A DNA stretch of 64,000 nt from Synaphobranchus kaupii (Eukaryota; Chordata; Actinopteri; Anguilliformes; Synaphobranchidae), in the NCBI GenBank assembly GCA_029718625.1, contig CM056391.1, positions 3,035,852 through 3,099,851 on the forward strand, given 5' to 3'. Position numbers and translations under genes: made by a program. The first letter of the stretch is position 1. Each line of letters opens with the position of its first letter. Positions 46,501 through 54,992 of this stretch are shown here, one piece after another. The notes under the pieces are model-generated. The model made no database searches. It saw only the letters and a list, made by a program, of their open reading frames with translations, and was not told the origin of the DNA.

Positions 46501-46978
46501 ATTCAAAATGCTTTATTGGCATTATGTGTTGCCAAAGCTTTACAGAAGCATATTACAATGTACATAAAATACACCATAATGTGTCCTGAAATATGTATAT
46601 AAAATGAAAAATAAATTTACATTTTTATTCTTTTTTAAACATGACAAATACATAAACTAACAATGATAAGATGAAGAATAATAATGATTAAAACCAATTG
46701 ACAATATTAGATAATCGTTATTAGGGGTCGCAACTGTCCCTCAGGCTGTGGCAGGTAGCTACATGTTGTGCGGCCAAATTTTGTCTCTCTCTCTCTCTCT
46801 CAGCCTAGCTGCTGTAGCACAGTGCTTAAAAAGCATTTATTCTGTTATTATAGTTATAATGATGATGATGTTTGATCAGGTGGACTTTCAGTTGGAGTCT
46901 TTGGTGGAGAGGAAGGAGGAGGAGAAGGAGGAGCTTATGGACTGGTGGAAGATGATGTCCGAAACGTTGAATTTCTAA
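13997..46978 (+). CDS. Carboxypeptidase E, complete gene in nine coding exons
   Basis: Zinc carboxypeptidase of secretory granules that removes C-terminal Lys/Arg from peptide-hormone intermediates. Exons: 13997-14246, 38057-38253, 41076-41243, 41566-41683, 43007-43189, 43868-44007, 45789-45888, 46356-46474, 46880-46978. They join in phase to 1374 nt, 457 aa (human 476). Signal peptide 1-19 (LAAA|EE). Zinc ligands H95, E98 (HGNE) and H229 (NLHGGD); substrate residues N169-R170; catalytic E323 in ITVELSC; transthyretin-like domain from about 355 to 425; acidic, amphipathic C-terminal tail ending ETLNF, as in the membrane and sorting tail of CPE. NET (120-122) is an N-glycosylation site. The Arg-rich propeptide of mammals is absent. 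Intron 4 is GC-AG. Identification is firm. Confidence 0.97.
14309..14374 (+). repeat. (AT)n/(GA)n microsatellite
   Basis: An AT dinucleotide run to about 14353 followed by a GA run, shortly after cpe exon 1. Confidence 0.95.
15469..15531 (+). repeat. (GT)n microsatellite
   Basis: About 30 GT units in cpe intron 1. Confidence 0.95.
16104..16378 (+). mobile_element. hAT MITE family A, copy 1 (275 bp)
   Basis: Begins CAGGCACGTGCAGAG and ends CTCTGCACGACACTG, imperfect inverted ends starting with the hAT-typical CAG. Flanked by perfect 8-bp duplications CTCTGTGG (16096-16103 and 16379-16386). It lacks about 24 bp near the left end relative to the 299-bp copies at 29860 and 30234. Confidence 0.92.
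16703..16901 (+). mobile_element. Small MITE with 'AAAGGTAC' ends
   Basis: Left part ACTCTCTTAGAAACAAAGGT and right part GTACCTTTTTTGG..TTCATATTCTGAGAGT are imperfect inverted repeats. No clear target duplication was read, so the class is open (hAT-like possible). Confidence 0.5.
17156..17383 (+). mobile_element. hAT MITE family A, copy 2, both ends missing
   Basis: Nearly identical to the family A interior from CTCTGGGTGCCCGAGCACC to GTTGATGTGCCC, but neither terminal repeat is present, so no target duplication can be read. Confidence 0.85.
19715..19936 (+). mobile_element. hAT-like MITE
   Basis: Ends CAGGACATGAAATTAAC and GTTAATTTCACACCCTG are inverted repeats; the interior repeats ACCAGCCA. 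Flanks CACTGTTA and CACTTATA match at 6 of 8 bases, consistent with a worn 8-bp duplication. Confidence 0.65.
20465..20813 (+). repeat. 39-bp minisatellite, about 9 units, cpe intron 1
   Basis: Units of type GTGTGCGTTTATGCGTCATA.. followed by CTTACACACAGGGTGTACA. The period is 13 codons and all forward frames stay open, but coding is not implied. Confidence 0.93.
20921..21003 (+). repeat. (CTA/CTG)n trinucleotide repeat
   Basis: About 27 triplets alternating CTA and CTG. A minisatellite lies just upstream. Confidence 0.92.
21785..21920 (+). repeat. Degenerate 33-bp tandem repeat, 4 units
   Basis: Units share ATGCTATAACAGCAGTCTTT and CTATGGTA with substitutions; an old, decayed array. Confidence 0.7.
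24134..24218 (+). repeat. Small foldback element
   Basis: GCAAAAATGCTGGTGT.. and ..ACACTGCCATTTTTCTGC are near inverted repeats around the palindrome TAACACCCTAGGGTGTTA. It may be a tiny MITE; no target duplication was read. Confidence 0.45.
24540..24860 (+). other. Non-repetitive island, candidate regulatory element
   Basis: No ORF of interest and no simple repeat. It contains AT-rich homeodomain-type cores (TTAATTGG near 24746, CTAATTGC near 24784) in a CpG-containing context. Listed only as a candidate enhancer. Confidence 0.25.
29041..29066 (+). repeat. Poly-C tract
   Basis: More than 20 C residues in a row; the length is likely unreliable in an assembly. Confidence 0.85.
29190..29530 (+). 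other. CpG-rich island in cpe intron 1
   Basis: Repeated CpG dinucleotides (e.g. GAGCTCGCGCC, AATCGCGGATCG, TTATCGCGAAGG) in an otherwise CpG-poor intron, and a perfect octamer ATGCAAAT at 29222-29229. Possible regulatory element or decayed promoter; no exon is supported. Confidence 0.3.
29860..30158 (+). mobile_element. hAT MITE family A, copy 3 (299 bp, full)
   Basis: Begins CAGGCACGTGCAGAG, ends CTCTGCACGACACTG, flanked by perfect 8-bp duplications CTACTGAA (29852-29859 and 30159-30166). Sub-terminal blocks GAGCACCTGCCCC near both ends extend the inverted symmetry. It holds no transposase, so it is non-autonomous. Confidence 0.95.
30234..30532 (-). mobile_element. hAT MITE family A, copy 4 (299 bp, inverted)
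   Basis: Nearly base-for-base reverse complement of copy 3, 75 bp away. Perfect 8-bp duplications CTCCAATG at 30226-30233 and 30533-30540 show an independent insertion. Confidence 0.95.
30570..30708 (+). mobile_element. MITE family D, copy 1 (worn)
   Basis: Shares AACATGGACTGAAGTAAAAA, AGCTGTTCC and CAGTGCAGTTATCCAGCTAA with the elements at 42686-42853 and 51165-51309. Confidence 0.7.
31165..31310 (+). repeat. About 50-bp tandem repeat, 3 units
   Basis: Units carry CTGTTCCTCTGTGTAA.. then TGGGTACTGTAGTTTTATGT. Confidence 0.85.
31646..31835 (+). repeat. Dispersed repeat pair, copy 1
   Basis: Shares CCTATTCCGGTA, TTGGATCTATC, TTTATCAGTCTGATGTTTGG and GGAACACCTGATAATGGATT with 33020-33180, same orientation. 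Family unknown. Confidence 0.7.
32700..32880 (+). mobile_element. Degraded SINE
   Basis: Contains GCAAGGTACTTAACCTGAAT, ATATCCAGCTCTATAAATGG and a worn GCTCTGGAATGCC tail, matching the body and tail of the SINE at 12309-12530. Confidence 0.6.
33020..33180 (+). repeat. Dispersed repeat pair, copy 2
   Basis: Second, diverged copy of the unit at 31646-31835, about 1.37 kb downstream. It ends in an AT-rich run. Confidence 0.7.
33609..33751 (+). mobile_element. Degraded SINE head and body
   Basis: ATGTGGTGCAATGGTTAAGG (A-box region), GGTTTTGAACC (worn B box) and AAATATCCAGCTGCATAAAT correspond to the SINE at 12309. Confidence 0.65.
33961..34094 (+). mobile_element. MITE family E, truncated copy
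   Basis: Starts AGGGCCTGATTTGCTAAGAC and shares AACACGACCAGTGATTGGTC and TTGCACCAATCATTGGTTGT with the complete element at 47926-48106; the right end is missing. Confidence 0.8.
34191..34415 (-). mobile_element. tRNA-derived SINE, minus strand
   Basis: Read on the minus strand it starts GGTGGCACTATAGCATAAGG, has a worn B box (GGTTTGATACC), is interrupted by a poly-G tract and ends with GTAATGTAACGTAATG. Same family as 12309-12530. Confidence 0.8.
35185..35330 (+). mobile_element. Possible SINE head fragment
   Basis: GTGGTTTTGGATCCCAGTTC and GAAAGGTACTTAACCCTGAA resemble the B-box region and body of the local SINE family; the tail is absent. Confidence 0.4.
37240..37460 (+). other. CpG-rich island upstream of cpe exon 2
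   Basis: Dense CpG sites (e.g. GCGGTCGCGACTCGGCGC) with a GC box CTCCGCCCC near 37350, about 600-800 bp before exon 2. Candidate alternative promoter or enhancer; no transcript evidence. Confidence 0.35.
38057..38253 (+). CDS. cpe exon 2 (residues 84-149)
   Basis: Acceptor CTTCGCAG. It contains [16 protein letters not shown] with zinc ligands H95 and E98, the glycosylation site NET and [17 protein letters not shown]. Donor TCTCAG|GTGACG. Confidence 0.96.
38441..38484 (+). repeat. (CA)n microsatellite, cpe intron 2
   Basis: 22 CA units. Confidence 0.95.
38759..40048 (+). repeat. 39-bp minisatellite, about 33 units, cpe intron 2
   Basis: Unit of type CAGCCTGCTTTTATATATGC followed by CACAGCTAACGCTGGTTTC. 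Variant units recur at a distance of 507 bp (13 units; CTTTAATATATGTCGCAG at 39351 and 39858), so part of the array was duplicated as a block. Because 39 is a multiple of 3, long open frames run through it on both strands. Those frames are by-products. Confidence 0.96.
40653..40722 (+). repeat. (CT)n microsatellite
   Basis: CT run with a few interruptions, in cpe intron 2. Confidence 0.92.
40821..41069 (+). repeat. Long polypyrimidine tract before cpe exon 3
   Basis: About 250 bp of almost pure C/T, including a poly-C run near 41000, running directly into the exon 3 acceptor CCCGGCAG. It serves as the polypyrimidine tract of the splice site and could form triplex DNA. Confidence 0.9.
41076..41243 (+). 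CDS. cpe exon 3 (residues 150-205)
   Basis: Acceptor CCCGGCAG at the end of a 250-bp pyrimidine-rich tract. It encodes [20 protein letters not shown] with the substrate-binding N169-R170 pair. Donor GCCAAG|GTAGGC. Confidence 0.96.
41566..41683 (+). CDS. cpe exon 4 (residues 206-245 partial), GC donor
   Basis: Acceptor CTCCCCAG. It contains [11 protein letters not shown] with zinc ligand H229 and NYPYDETRS. It ends after the first base of Gly245 and the intron starts GCAAGT: only this junction joins exon 5 in frame (G|GC, then STHEY), so it is a GC-AG intron. The nearby GT at 41688 would shift the frame. Confidence 0.93.
41684..43006 (+). other. cpe intron 4, GC-AG
   Basis: Starts GCAAGT, the usual form of a GC donor, and ends CCCCACAG. 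It contains a CA run at 41696-41716 and a MITE at 42686-42853. Confidence 0.9.
42686..42853 (+). mobile_element. MITE family D, copy 2
   Basis: Ends GGGGGGTATTCCACAAATCA and CTGTGTGGAATACCTCC are inverted repeats; GAGTTAGCTGGATAACTGCA recurs inverted as TGCAGTTATCCAGCTAACTC, so most of the element is a hairpin. Confidence 0.8.
43007..43189 (+). CDS. cpe exon 5 (residues 245-306 partial)
   Basis: Acceptor CCCCACAG. It encodes [23 protein letters not shown] and GGAWYSVPG. It ends after one base of Gly306 before GTGTGT. Confidence 0.95.
43491..43597 (+). repeat. (AAT)n-(TTC)n-(TTA)n compound microsatellite
   Basis: Three adjacent trinucleotide runs in cpe intron 5. Confidence 0.93.
43645..43775 (+). 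repeat. Degenerate tandem repeat of about 30 bp
   Basis: Four units share TGTTCTAGAA..GTGA and CGGACTG-like blocks, in cpe intron 5. Confidence 0.65.
43868..44007 (+). CDS. cpe exon 6 (catalytic Glu, residues 306-352)
   Basis: Acceptor CTGTTCAG. It encodes [20 protein letters not shown] with catalytic E323 and ends NYIQQ. The donor CAG|GTACCA is poor at +4 to +6, and the next base begins the 42-bp minisatellite. Confidence 0.95.
44008..45417 (+). repeat. 42-bp minisatellite, 34 units, starting at cpe intron 6 base +1
   Basis: 33 units of 42 bp and one of 24 bp: GTACCACCTCACCTGTCTGT, then ACCAGTGTTAGGGTTAGTGAAG. The first unit begins with the GT of the exon 6 donor, and each later unit begins AAG|GTACC, a copy of that junction. 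The array makes up about 79 percent of the intron and remains open in the exon 6 frame ([14 protein letters not shown] repeats) until 45582. Units near 44610-44930 alternate between TGTCTGT and TGTATGT, an 84-bp dimer pattern. The TTAGGGTTAG in each unit is telomere-like but part of the longer unit. Confidence 0.97.
45789..45888 (+). CDS. cpe exon 7 (residues 353-386 partial)
   Basis: Acceptor TCCCACAG. It encodes [18 protein letters not shown] and [12 protein letters not shown], the start of the transthyretin-like domain, with an NAS glycosylation site. Donor CCG|GTAAAC. Confidence 0.95.
46356..46474 (+). CDS. cpe exon 8 (residues 386-425)
   Basis: Acceptor TGATTGTAG. It encodes [20 protein letters not shown] and [12 protein letters not shown], the rest of the transthyretin-like domain. 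Donor AGG|GTAAGC. Confidence 0.95.
46880..46978 (+). CDS. cpe exon 9 (C-terminal tail, residues 426-457)
   Basis: Acceptor TTTGATCAG. A highly charged helix ([10 protein letters not shown]) followed by [11 protein letters not shown] and TAA. In mammals this tail drives membrane association and sorting of CPE; its conservation here suggests the same. Confidence 0.96.
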   Translation: MDFQLESLVERKEEEKEELMDWWKMMSETLNF

Positions 46979-47159
46979 ACGCGGGACGATCGTCCTCACG
47001 TCCACGTGTCAGTTGTAAAAAATGTTTAGCATCAGTGTGTCGGTCACCCCAGTGTAAAGATTCCGTCGTCATATTCGTTCAATCTTTTTTGTTTTGATTG
47101 ATTATAAAGTTGTGATTGGAATTCCAATGAGCTCCTTGTATATTTTCTTGATAAATAAA
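46979..47159 (+). terminator. cpe 3' UTR with poly(A) signal
   Basis: Short 3' UTR; AATAAA at 47154-47159 with an A-rich run after it. Further AATAAA sites near 48406 and 48447 would give longer forms. Confidence 0.55.
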
Positions 47160-47925
47160 AAAAAAAAAGAAGGAAATTCTGTTTTCCACCACACGGACAA
47201 CTGCAATGGAACACACGTGGTTGTCACTAAAAGCACGGAAGCCATTTTGTTTCTCTCTTTCCTGTGAAATTGTGTTATTTCTAGTGCATTTTAAACTTCA
47301 CAAACCATAGATCAGCACCAAACTGTGTACCCCAGGTGTACGACACTATTGTGTGGAATGTATGTGAAAAGAATGATACTGGTGTTAGAGCCATTCTAAG
47401 ATACTCTTATATATAAATATATAAATATACACTTAGGAAAAAAACTACATTTCAGCTACTACTTTGTTAACCATGTATTTCAGTGATAATAAGAAATGAC
47501 AGAATTTTGATATTTGGAAAAGCAAAACGTAGATGGATAAACAGGAATTAATTTGTTCTGGATTCACTTTTGTTCCTGTTGTCCATTTAAGTGAAGCATT
47601 TGAAAAAAAAAAAGATAATAATGTGGATGAAACTATAGCGTATACTCGGTTGCTGTTACTATATTTCCAATTTCAGCTTTGATCTCTGTTTTCGATTTCT
47701 GCTTAGGGAGAGATTTTTTTGTATAGAAACAAGAGTTGTGTAAAGTTGAGTATGTCACTACAGAGGACAACTATCACTGAAATAGCTTGTGTCACTCATA
47801 TAGATTTGTTTTGTTTTCACAAAAAAAGGTGTCCAAATCTCCATTAGTGGAGATCAACATATCTGTTTTCTCATAACTGAACGCAGCGAAGGCCATGGAC
47901 ATTTAGCATGCATATGTGTATACTA

Positions 47926-48106
47926 AGGGCTGGATTTACGAAGACCTTTTTAGCGTGTGCAAAACATTTTAGCACACGCAAAAGCAATAACACGACCAAT
48001 GATTGGTCGGGGTATTTGTTTTGCACCAGTCATTGGTTGTGTTAATGTTTTAGCGTGTGCTAAAAGGTTTTTTCACATGCTAAAAGGTCTTAGTAAATCA
48101 GGCCCT
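47926..48106 (+). mobile_element. MITE family E, complete copy (181 bp)
   Basis: Inverted ends AGGGCTGGATTTACGAAGAC and its near complement GTCTTAGTAAATCAGGCCCT; flanked by TA on both sides (possible TA or CTA/TAG duplication, so Tc1- or Harbinger-like). The interior contains CAATGATTGGTC / TCATTGGTTG. Confidence 0.8.
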
Positions 48107-48984
48107 TAGTGTGTTCTCACAGGCTGATGGTATTTTTTTTCCAAGGAGAGACGGCTAATTACTTCTGGCATATCACCCTTCTGAAGGTTGCCACATCGGC
48201 CTTACCGCCGAACAGAGAAGGTTTCCGTTACGCTGGTTTTCCTGCGGTCGAATCGGATCGCAGTAACAGCGTCACGACAGCACACGCGGAAGATAGCGAA
48301 CGGCTCGCTTTATCGCAGGAGGTGTTTCCGAAATTCTATTGTTTTTGTGTCTCTTTCTTTCCTCCAATAACTGCTAACTGAAATTTCCATGAATGTAAAC
48401 AAGAAAATAAACTGTGCTGGAGAAAGATCATGAATTTAACGTTCAAATAAAAAAACCCTGTTTATGTTGTCATTCAAGTATGGATATATTTGTGAAATAT
48501 GTGGTTTTTATGTTTTTTTAATTTTTTTAAACAATTTACTAATTTTTGTTCCGTTTCAGTTATTGTGATGTAAAATTTAAGCACTGTGTATTAAATTAAA
48601 GATTAAACTGAAGTTTACCGCGTATGTTAGGATGATTAGACCCAGCAGTGGGGCCAGAATTGTAATCATGGGTGTGCAAGGGGCGGGGTGGAGGGAGGAG
48701 GGGGGGGGGGGGTCCAACCTTCCATTTCTGGGTGCACCAATCAGAAACTGGGTGTGCCCTTGCCAGAGTGCTTACACCCCAGTATGTGTGCACTCTGGGA
48801 AGGGAAGTGCCCGCACCCTGTAATGTCACATGACCATTTTGCACAAATATTCCTGCCATAACTGCAACTTTCGTCTACAATGCATCACACACCTGATCAC
48901 AATGATGTGATGTACTATGTCAGGGGTTATAGAGTCTCCCAGACAGGATGGCAACATTACACCTGATAAGAAAAAACTAATATT

Positions 48985-49094
<110 letters not shown>

Positions 49095-49457
49095 TGTGCT
49101 ATGATGCCTTGCTGACAGGATTATGGTCAACATTATGGTGCAGCATTTAACTGAGACAATTATCTGACTATCAGTGCTATGGCATTTTTCCTGAAGGAGA
49201 TATTTGACTTACAATATCTCCCTGTCTACATATTACAGGTATCATAATGGATATATAACTGTGTCTTTTCTCAAATCTGAAAGCACTTCACAGTAGTGAA
49301 GGGGGGCGGGGGGCTTGTCTCAATCACCAACAGTGTGTAATGAGTGATGCACGGCAGCCATTTTGTGCCAGAATGCTCATCACACACAAGAAGGAGAGAA
49401 GGATAATTATTAAGCCAATTAAACCATATTTTGTAATTAACATAACATTAACATTAT

Positions 49458-49620
49458 CAACCCTTTAAGGTGTAAGATCACAAATATGTGATTAGAATGT
49501 TCTTAAATCAACATTCTAATTGTTACTGATGTAACAATCACTGCTGGTAACTGAAAGTAATGGAGTTTTAGAACACTGACTTAGAATTTTGAAAAAACAT
49601 TATAAAAAAACCTGCTGTTC
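49458..49620 (+). repeat. Dispersed repeat, 'GGTGTAAGATC' family copy 2
   Basis: Partner of 8347-8500 in msmo1b intron 4, same orientation. Confidence 0.6.
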
Positions 49621-50837
49621 AAATGGTTTTAACAGAACACCATGAAACGTCAGCATAAAGCCTGGGTATCACACAGAACTGGAATACCTCAGTTATAGGG
49701 TGACCTCATAATGGAGCCTCACAACGTTCTCCATATTTATCCTAATTACATCACAATGGACTGATTACAACCCCATGCACTAAATACATGACAACGAATA
49801 CTATATTACCGTTTCAAATGCTATATGTTATAATCTTACTACGAGATGACAAATTTTAATTTAAAGCAGAACATATAGTGGTATTAAATCCAAAGGAGGT
49901 TTAACTCAGTAAAAATACATATTTCTGACTATCATGCTCTCTGAATACCAGTGCACAAAACATTGGTAAATAAACTCGGGAGAAAAACTAAACAAACAGA
50001 CAAACAACAAAAACTCATAAATCAATAATAAATTAAATAAATAAATAAATAAATAAATAATTTTAAAGGGCATGCACTTAATTAAACCGACGCTCATCAG
50101 TCAAGTCAAATGAAATGCTAATAAGATGAGTTAATTGATATATTGATTATGGCAAGGTTAAGCCAAATGATGAAAACAGCTTTCCAATGCAAACCAGCTC
50201 TGCTATAGATTCAGTGCTACACCCACAAGTTAGATCAATGAAAAAAAACCTCTCCCACATTCATCACCGGCTACATTAGCATAGCTTTGCTCAATAACAC
50301 TGACAATGTCTAATGAATGTGCCTAAGAACAGGAGATGGGTGAGTTCGGCCAGAACACAGAACTCTGAATGCCTGTACCCAAAACCATCATTCTAAGATA
50401 AATTGTTATATGTGCCAAAGCATTTAAAAATGTGAAAGTTTATGTTATTTTATACTGTATATCATCAAACACGCATTCTTAAAAATAGTACCTTACTCCG
50501 CCACTTGGGTGGGACGAGGCTGAAAATGGCTGAAGTCTCATCCAGCCGCGACAGATAAGCCAGTTTTTGGGGTTTGAAGCAGATATGCAATGCGACAGAG
50601 AAACCACTAGGGGGAGATGAGGAGCCGAGTGTCAGGTTAATTGGGTCTCTGAGCCTGCTAAAGAAAGCTGAAAGATATTCACTTATGATGCGTTCATATT
50701 GCCATTTTGTATCTTTTCAAAAATCAAACTTATTTCTGTTTACTACTTACAGTACTTGGGAATACCAATGAAAAGTACTCCATGGGCTATCTTAAGTTAA
50801 CTTAAGTTATACTTTATTGACCCCATGTGGTAATTTG

Positions 50838-50955
50838 TCCTCTGCATTTGACCCATCCTAACTACTTAGGAGCAGTGGGCAGCCACAGTGCAGCGCCCGG
50901 GGACCAACTCCATTTCTGACGCCAATGCCTAGCCTGACATACATGTCTTTGGTGT

Positions 50956-50986
<31 letters not shown>

Positions 50987-51112
50987 ACACGAACACGGGG
51001 AGAACATGCAAACTCCACACAGAGAGCCCCTGAACCGCAACTAGGACCCGGAACCTCTTTCTTGCGAGGCGACAGTGCAAGTCACTACCCCTGCATCACA
51101 CCCTGGTGAATA
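50838..51112 (+). repeat. Dispersed fish repeat with GGAGGAAACC blocks, copy 1
   Basis: Contains TGGGAGGAAACCGGAGTGCC, CGGAGGAAACCCACACGAAC and GGGGAGAACATGCAAACTCC, a block widespread in fish genomes. The same block is at 62910-63195. Element class not assigned. Confidence 0.75.
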
Positions 51113-51164
51113 TTCTGAACATTGTCCCGGCCAAATATATAAATAAATAAACAAATAAAAACAT

Positions 51165-51309
51165 GGGGGGTATTTCACAAAACAAGATTACTGCGATGAA
51201 TAAACCCTCCAAATATGGAACATGGACGGAAGTAAAAAGAGCTGTTCCAGATTTTACTCAGTGCAGTTATCCGGCTAACTCAGTAATCCTGCTTTGTGAA
51301 ATACCCCCA
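51165..51309 (+). mobile_element. MITE family D, copy 3
   Basis: Inverted ends GGGGGTATTTCACAAAACAA and TGCTTTGTGAAATACCCCC; interior matches 42686-42853. Confidence 0.85.
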
Positions 51310-51736
51310 TGGTCATGGCATATCCAATGGGATCATCAAAAACAGGCTGAAACAAACCTTCTGTTGTATATATTCAGTTTTCTCTCTGGTTTTGATGCAG
51401 TTTTTTGCTTCAGAGACTTATGGACAGTTTGCTCATGGAAAGTCTTCATTCAGACCTTCAAAGGAACTAAATATTTTTTTTCAGTTATAAAGGCAGGTCT
51501 TTCAGACACCAAAATCATGTCATTTTCTAAATATACATTATGTTTGTTTGTATAACTGAGGACTAAACCACTGTGTTAAATCTGTTTGTGATTTAAAGTA
51601 ATAAAAATATTTATAGTTTGACTGAACAGTTCCCTTAATGTGGAAAACAGTAATCATCTCCAAAAATACACACAAACAACAACAATGATAACACTGCATT
51701 TTTGCCTGGGGTTAATTAGATATACTTAGCCCAGTT

Positions 51737-51739
<3 letters not shown>

Positions 51740-51813
<74 letters not shown>
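51740..51813 (+). repeat. (CA)n microsatellite
   Basis: About 37 CA units. Confidence 0.96.
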
Positions 51814-51814
<1 letters not shown>

Positions 51815-53258
51815 CCACACAAATCCTCCTTGTCTGGATTCATTGCTTGAAGTTTCTAAGCAACACAAATCAAACACCAAAGATCAGCAGAGGGAGCTAC
51901 AGACAAAGCCTCAAACGCAAGGCATCGCAATATTGCATTGTGGGTAATTTCATCCCAAGAGCCTGGAATGGATTTAATCACCATTTGTCCTTAAAATTGA
52001 CTCAAAAAGCAATAGAAAATGCAAACATTTTTCTTCACAAAACAGTATAGCAAGCTCATTTTCAGTGATTGCTGAACGTGCCAAGATGTCAGTCAGTCAG
52101 TCAATCAATCAATAGATAGATCTTCATTGTTCCTGACGGGCATATTTGTTTCAGCCAAGAAAATAAAGACACTCAAAAACATATATGGTAAAACAGACAT
52201 AGGAAAGAAGAGTTATTAATGTTACAGTCGTGTAAGTTCTCATGTAGTTATTACAATATAAAATAAATAATATTTAAAATACACCATTTTTAAATAAAAT
52301 ATGAAATTTGTTTTGATGAAGATATGAACTAACACTTGCAGTTAACTGTGAATAAAAGTTAAGGGTAAGTTCTGACAGATGTTTGGAAATGGAAATCATT
52401 CTGACAGATTCAATATCGCAGGTTCATCGCTTGTTATTTAAACAGTTTCTAACAGACTCCGCTGGGGAGAGCCGTGGCGCATTTCCAGGTGGCGTTTAGC
52501 GGTTGGAGAGCCGAGGTTTGGCGGAAACCTCCACGCGTCTAACGCTGCGTCTGCCCTCGCTGGGCTAGCACTGTGCACCCCTGGGTCCGCTGGAGGAAGT
52601 TACGCGTCTCGGAACACATTGGACCCATGGGTTCTCCCGAACGAGTCAGGGCGGGTCACGCTGAGAAGTGGGTCATCGCTAAGTTGGAGCAGACCTTCCC
52701 AGAATCAAACATATGAACCTCATTCTGTTACTTAACACTGCTTATCTCTGTGATTACTTTCTGGAACCAAAATAGCAACATATTACTAGTATATTAATAC
52801 TACTCTCAATAATATCCATACAAAATATAGAATAATACATGAGCCTGAATCTCCATATCCGTTATAATTTTCTTCATATCAGCAATGCAGCCATTCAAAA
52901 CATATGCTGTGGTGCATTCATGAGTAATCGCTGCAGGCCATTCAACATTATACGGAAATAAAAAGAGAAAGATTTGGTGCTGTTACATCAGAAAATATGA
53001 CCACAGAGTTTTACAACATCCATCTGAAAACATCTGTCACTGGCCATAATGACTGCCGGTCCATTGCACCCAACATCTGTTCACCTCTGTCATTTTTATG
53101 TGAAATTTAGATTTGACAGAGATGGAACGACTCTGTGGAACGACTCGCTGGTCTGTGGGCGTGAGGCGAAACCTGGCCTTCATTTTGGGAAAATGCTAAA
53201 TTGCAAACGTAATGAATAATTATCCATCCGGTTTGTTCATATCAAGCTGTGTGTAGGC

Positions 53259-53464
53259 CGGGGATCTCAAACTCCAGTCCTGGAGGGCCGCTGTGTCTGC
53301 TGGTTTTTGTGATTTCCTTTCAATCAGCAGCCAATTTAGGCCTTGGAAACAAGGTGTGCAGACTCTTTAGCCAATCAATGACTTAAATTAAACACTTAAG
53401 TGCAGGAACACATCGAAAACCAGCAGACACAGCGGCCCTCCAGGATTTGAGTTTGAGATCCCTG
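53259..53464 (+). mobile_element. hAT MITE family B, copy 1 (206 bp)
   Basis: Inverted ends ..GGGATCTCAAACTCCAGTCC and TTTGAGTTTGAGATCCCTG; perfect 8-bp duplications GTGTAGGC at 53251-53258 and 53465-53472. Confidence 0.94.
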
Positions 53465-53550
53465 GTGTAGGCAGATCAGCAGTGAAAGGATATAATTCAG
53501 AGAATATGGAACAGTGTAATTTATAAGAGCTTCTCTCAATTGCTCTGAGG

Positions 53551-53848
53551 CAGGGGCAGGCAGTCCCGTTCTTGGAGAGCCGGTGTGTATGCAGGTTTTT
53601 GTTTCCACCAATTACCCCAGCAAAATTAGCTAATTGGCTGTATACACAAACACTGCTTCATTGATAGATTAGAGCACAGTAAAATGTTTCCTATAAGACA
53701 CAAAAACAGTCTTCGGCTGTCATTCATGTGCCTATCAAGAAATGTAGCTTAAATGTCAGTTGGCGAAAATGTTAGGTTAATAAAGGAATTAAGAACAGAA
53801 ATTGGCACGAAAACCAGAAATAGATAAGGCCCTCATTGCCCACCTCTG
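53551..53848 (+). mobile_element. hAT MITE family C (298 bp)
   Basis: Begins CAGGGGCAGGCAGTCC and ends TTGCCCACCTCTG; perfect 8-bp duplications CTCTGAGG at 53543-53550 and 53849-53856. Related to 6663-6957. Confidence 0.92.
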
Positions 53849-53861
53849 CTCTGAGGTGTAC

Positions 53862-53953
53862 CTCACGCACGCACGCGCGCACGCACGCGCGCACGTGCAC
53901 ACGCACACGCACACGCACACGCACACGCACACGCACACGCACACGCACACGCA
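53862..53953 (+). repeat. (CACG)n/(CACACG)n microsatellite
   Basis: CpG-containing run starting just after family C's right target duplication. Confidence 0.93.
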
Positions 53954-54676
53954 CTGTGTAGAGGAATCTTGTAAAACAGTAGTTTAGCTTTCTGGACTGC
54001 CACACCATCCTCTTTCAGCAGTGACATACCTAACAAAATTTACTGCTTCCTGTCTCCTGTGTACTGTATACTAGCAGCTGCGTGCTGTTTACTGTGTACT
54101 GTTTATTATGTGACATGCAGTATGTAAAAAAAATATCGTCCATACTATTTTCCAACCATACTGTGGGAGTGTCGTATGACGTCTCACCTACCCATGGCGT
54201 GGCCATGTGACATGTTGTTTATGTTGTTATGGAAGGAAAACGATAGCTGAGCTGTGCCTCGTTTTTAAAACGAAACCACGTGTTTATGCAACCAGGAGGT
54301 AAGTATACTACATTTAGATAACATTTTGCTTACTTAACTACTTTATCGTCTAGTGTACTCAACAAGCATACTGAATAGTATGGAAGGGTGCTGACTCGGA
54401 CACAGCCCAGGTGGTCAGGATTTGGTCAGATGCACATAGGAAGATGAGTCATCGTGCCAATGAATGAGTGGGGATTGAGGCTTGGGAAACGTATCCAGTC
54501 ACACAAATCTAATGCTACTCCCTGCTAAACCCCCCCTGGCAACAGCTCCACAGCAGCCTTTAATCCTCCACAGGACTGTAATTATGCTTCAGTGGAAAAC
54601 CCATCTGGGTGGAATTTTACAGCTTCTGCCAAAGTACAGTAGGGATCGGAGTCTCGCTGAATCATTGCAGTCAAAG

Positions 54677-54706
54677 GACAGACAGACAGACAGACAGACA
54701 GACAGA
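54677..54706 (+). repeat. (GACA)n microsatellite
   Basis: About 7 GACA units. Confidence 0.93.
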
Positions 54707-54774
54707 GGACCCACTCCTGAAGGCATAGGGAATGTTTCTCCCGCATCAAAAGGACAGTCAGATACCCTCTAGAC

Positions 54775-54979
54775 CTGGGGTGGGGAATCCTATCCAAAAA
54801 GGCCGGTGTGTGTGTGCAAGGTTTTTTGTTTTAGCCCAGTTCTAAGACACCAGATTCTACTTATCAAGGTCTTGATTGAAGTCCTCGATTAGTTCATTAG
54901 TTGAATCAGGTGTCTTAGTGCTGGTCTAAAACAACAACCCGTACACACACCGGGCTTTTCGGATAGGATTCCCCACCAG
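54775..54979 (+). mobile_element. hAT-like MITE
   Basis: Ends CTGGGGTGGGGAATCCTATCC and GGATAGGATTCCCCACCAG are inverted repeats; the interior GTTGAATCAGGTGTCTTAG matches 11961-12053. No matching flanks were read. Confidence 0.65.
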
Positions 54980-54992
54980 GGATAGGCAAGGG

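Noticed and set aside
53872..53953. CpG island promoter
   Set aside because: The CpGs come from a CACG/CACACG microsatellite.
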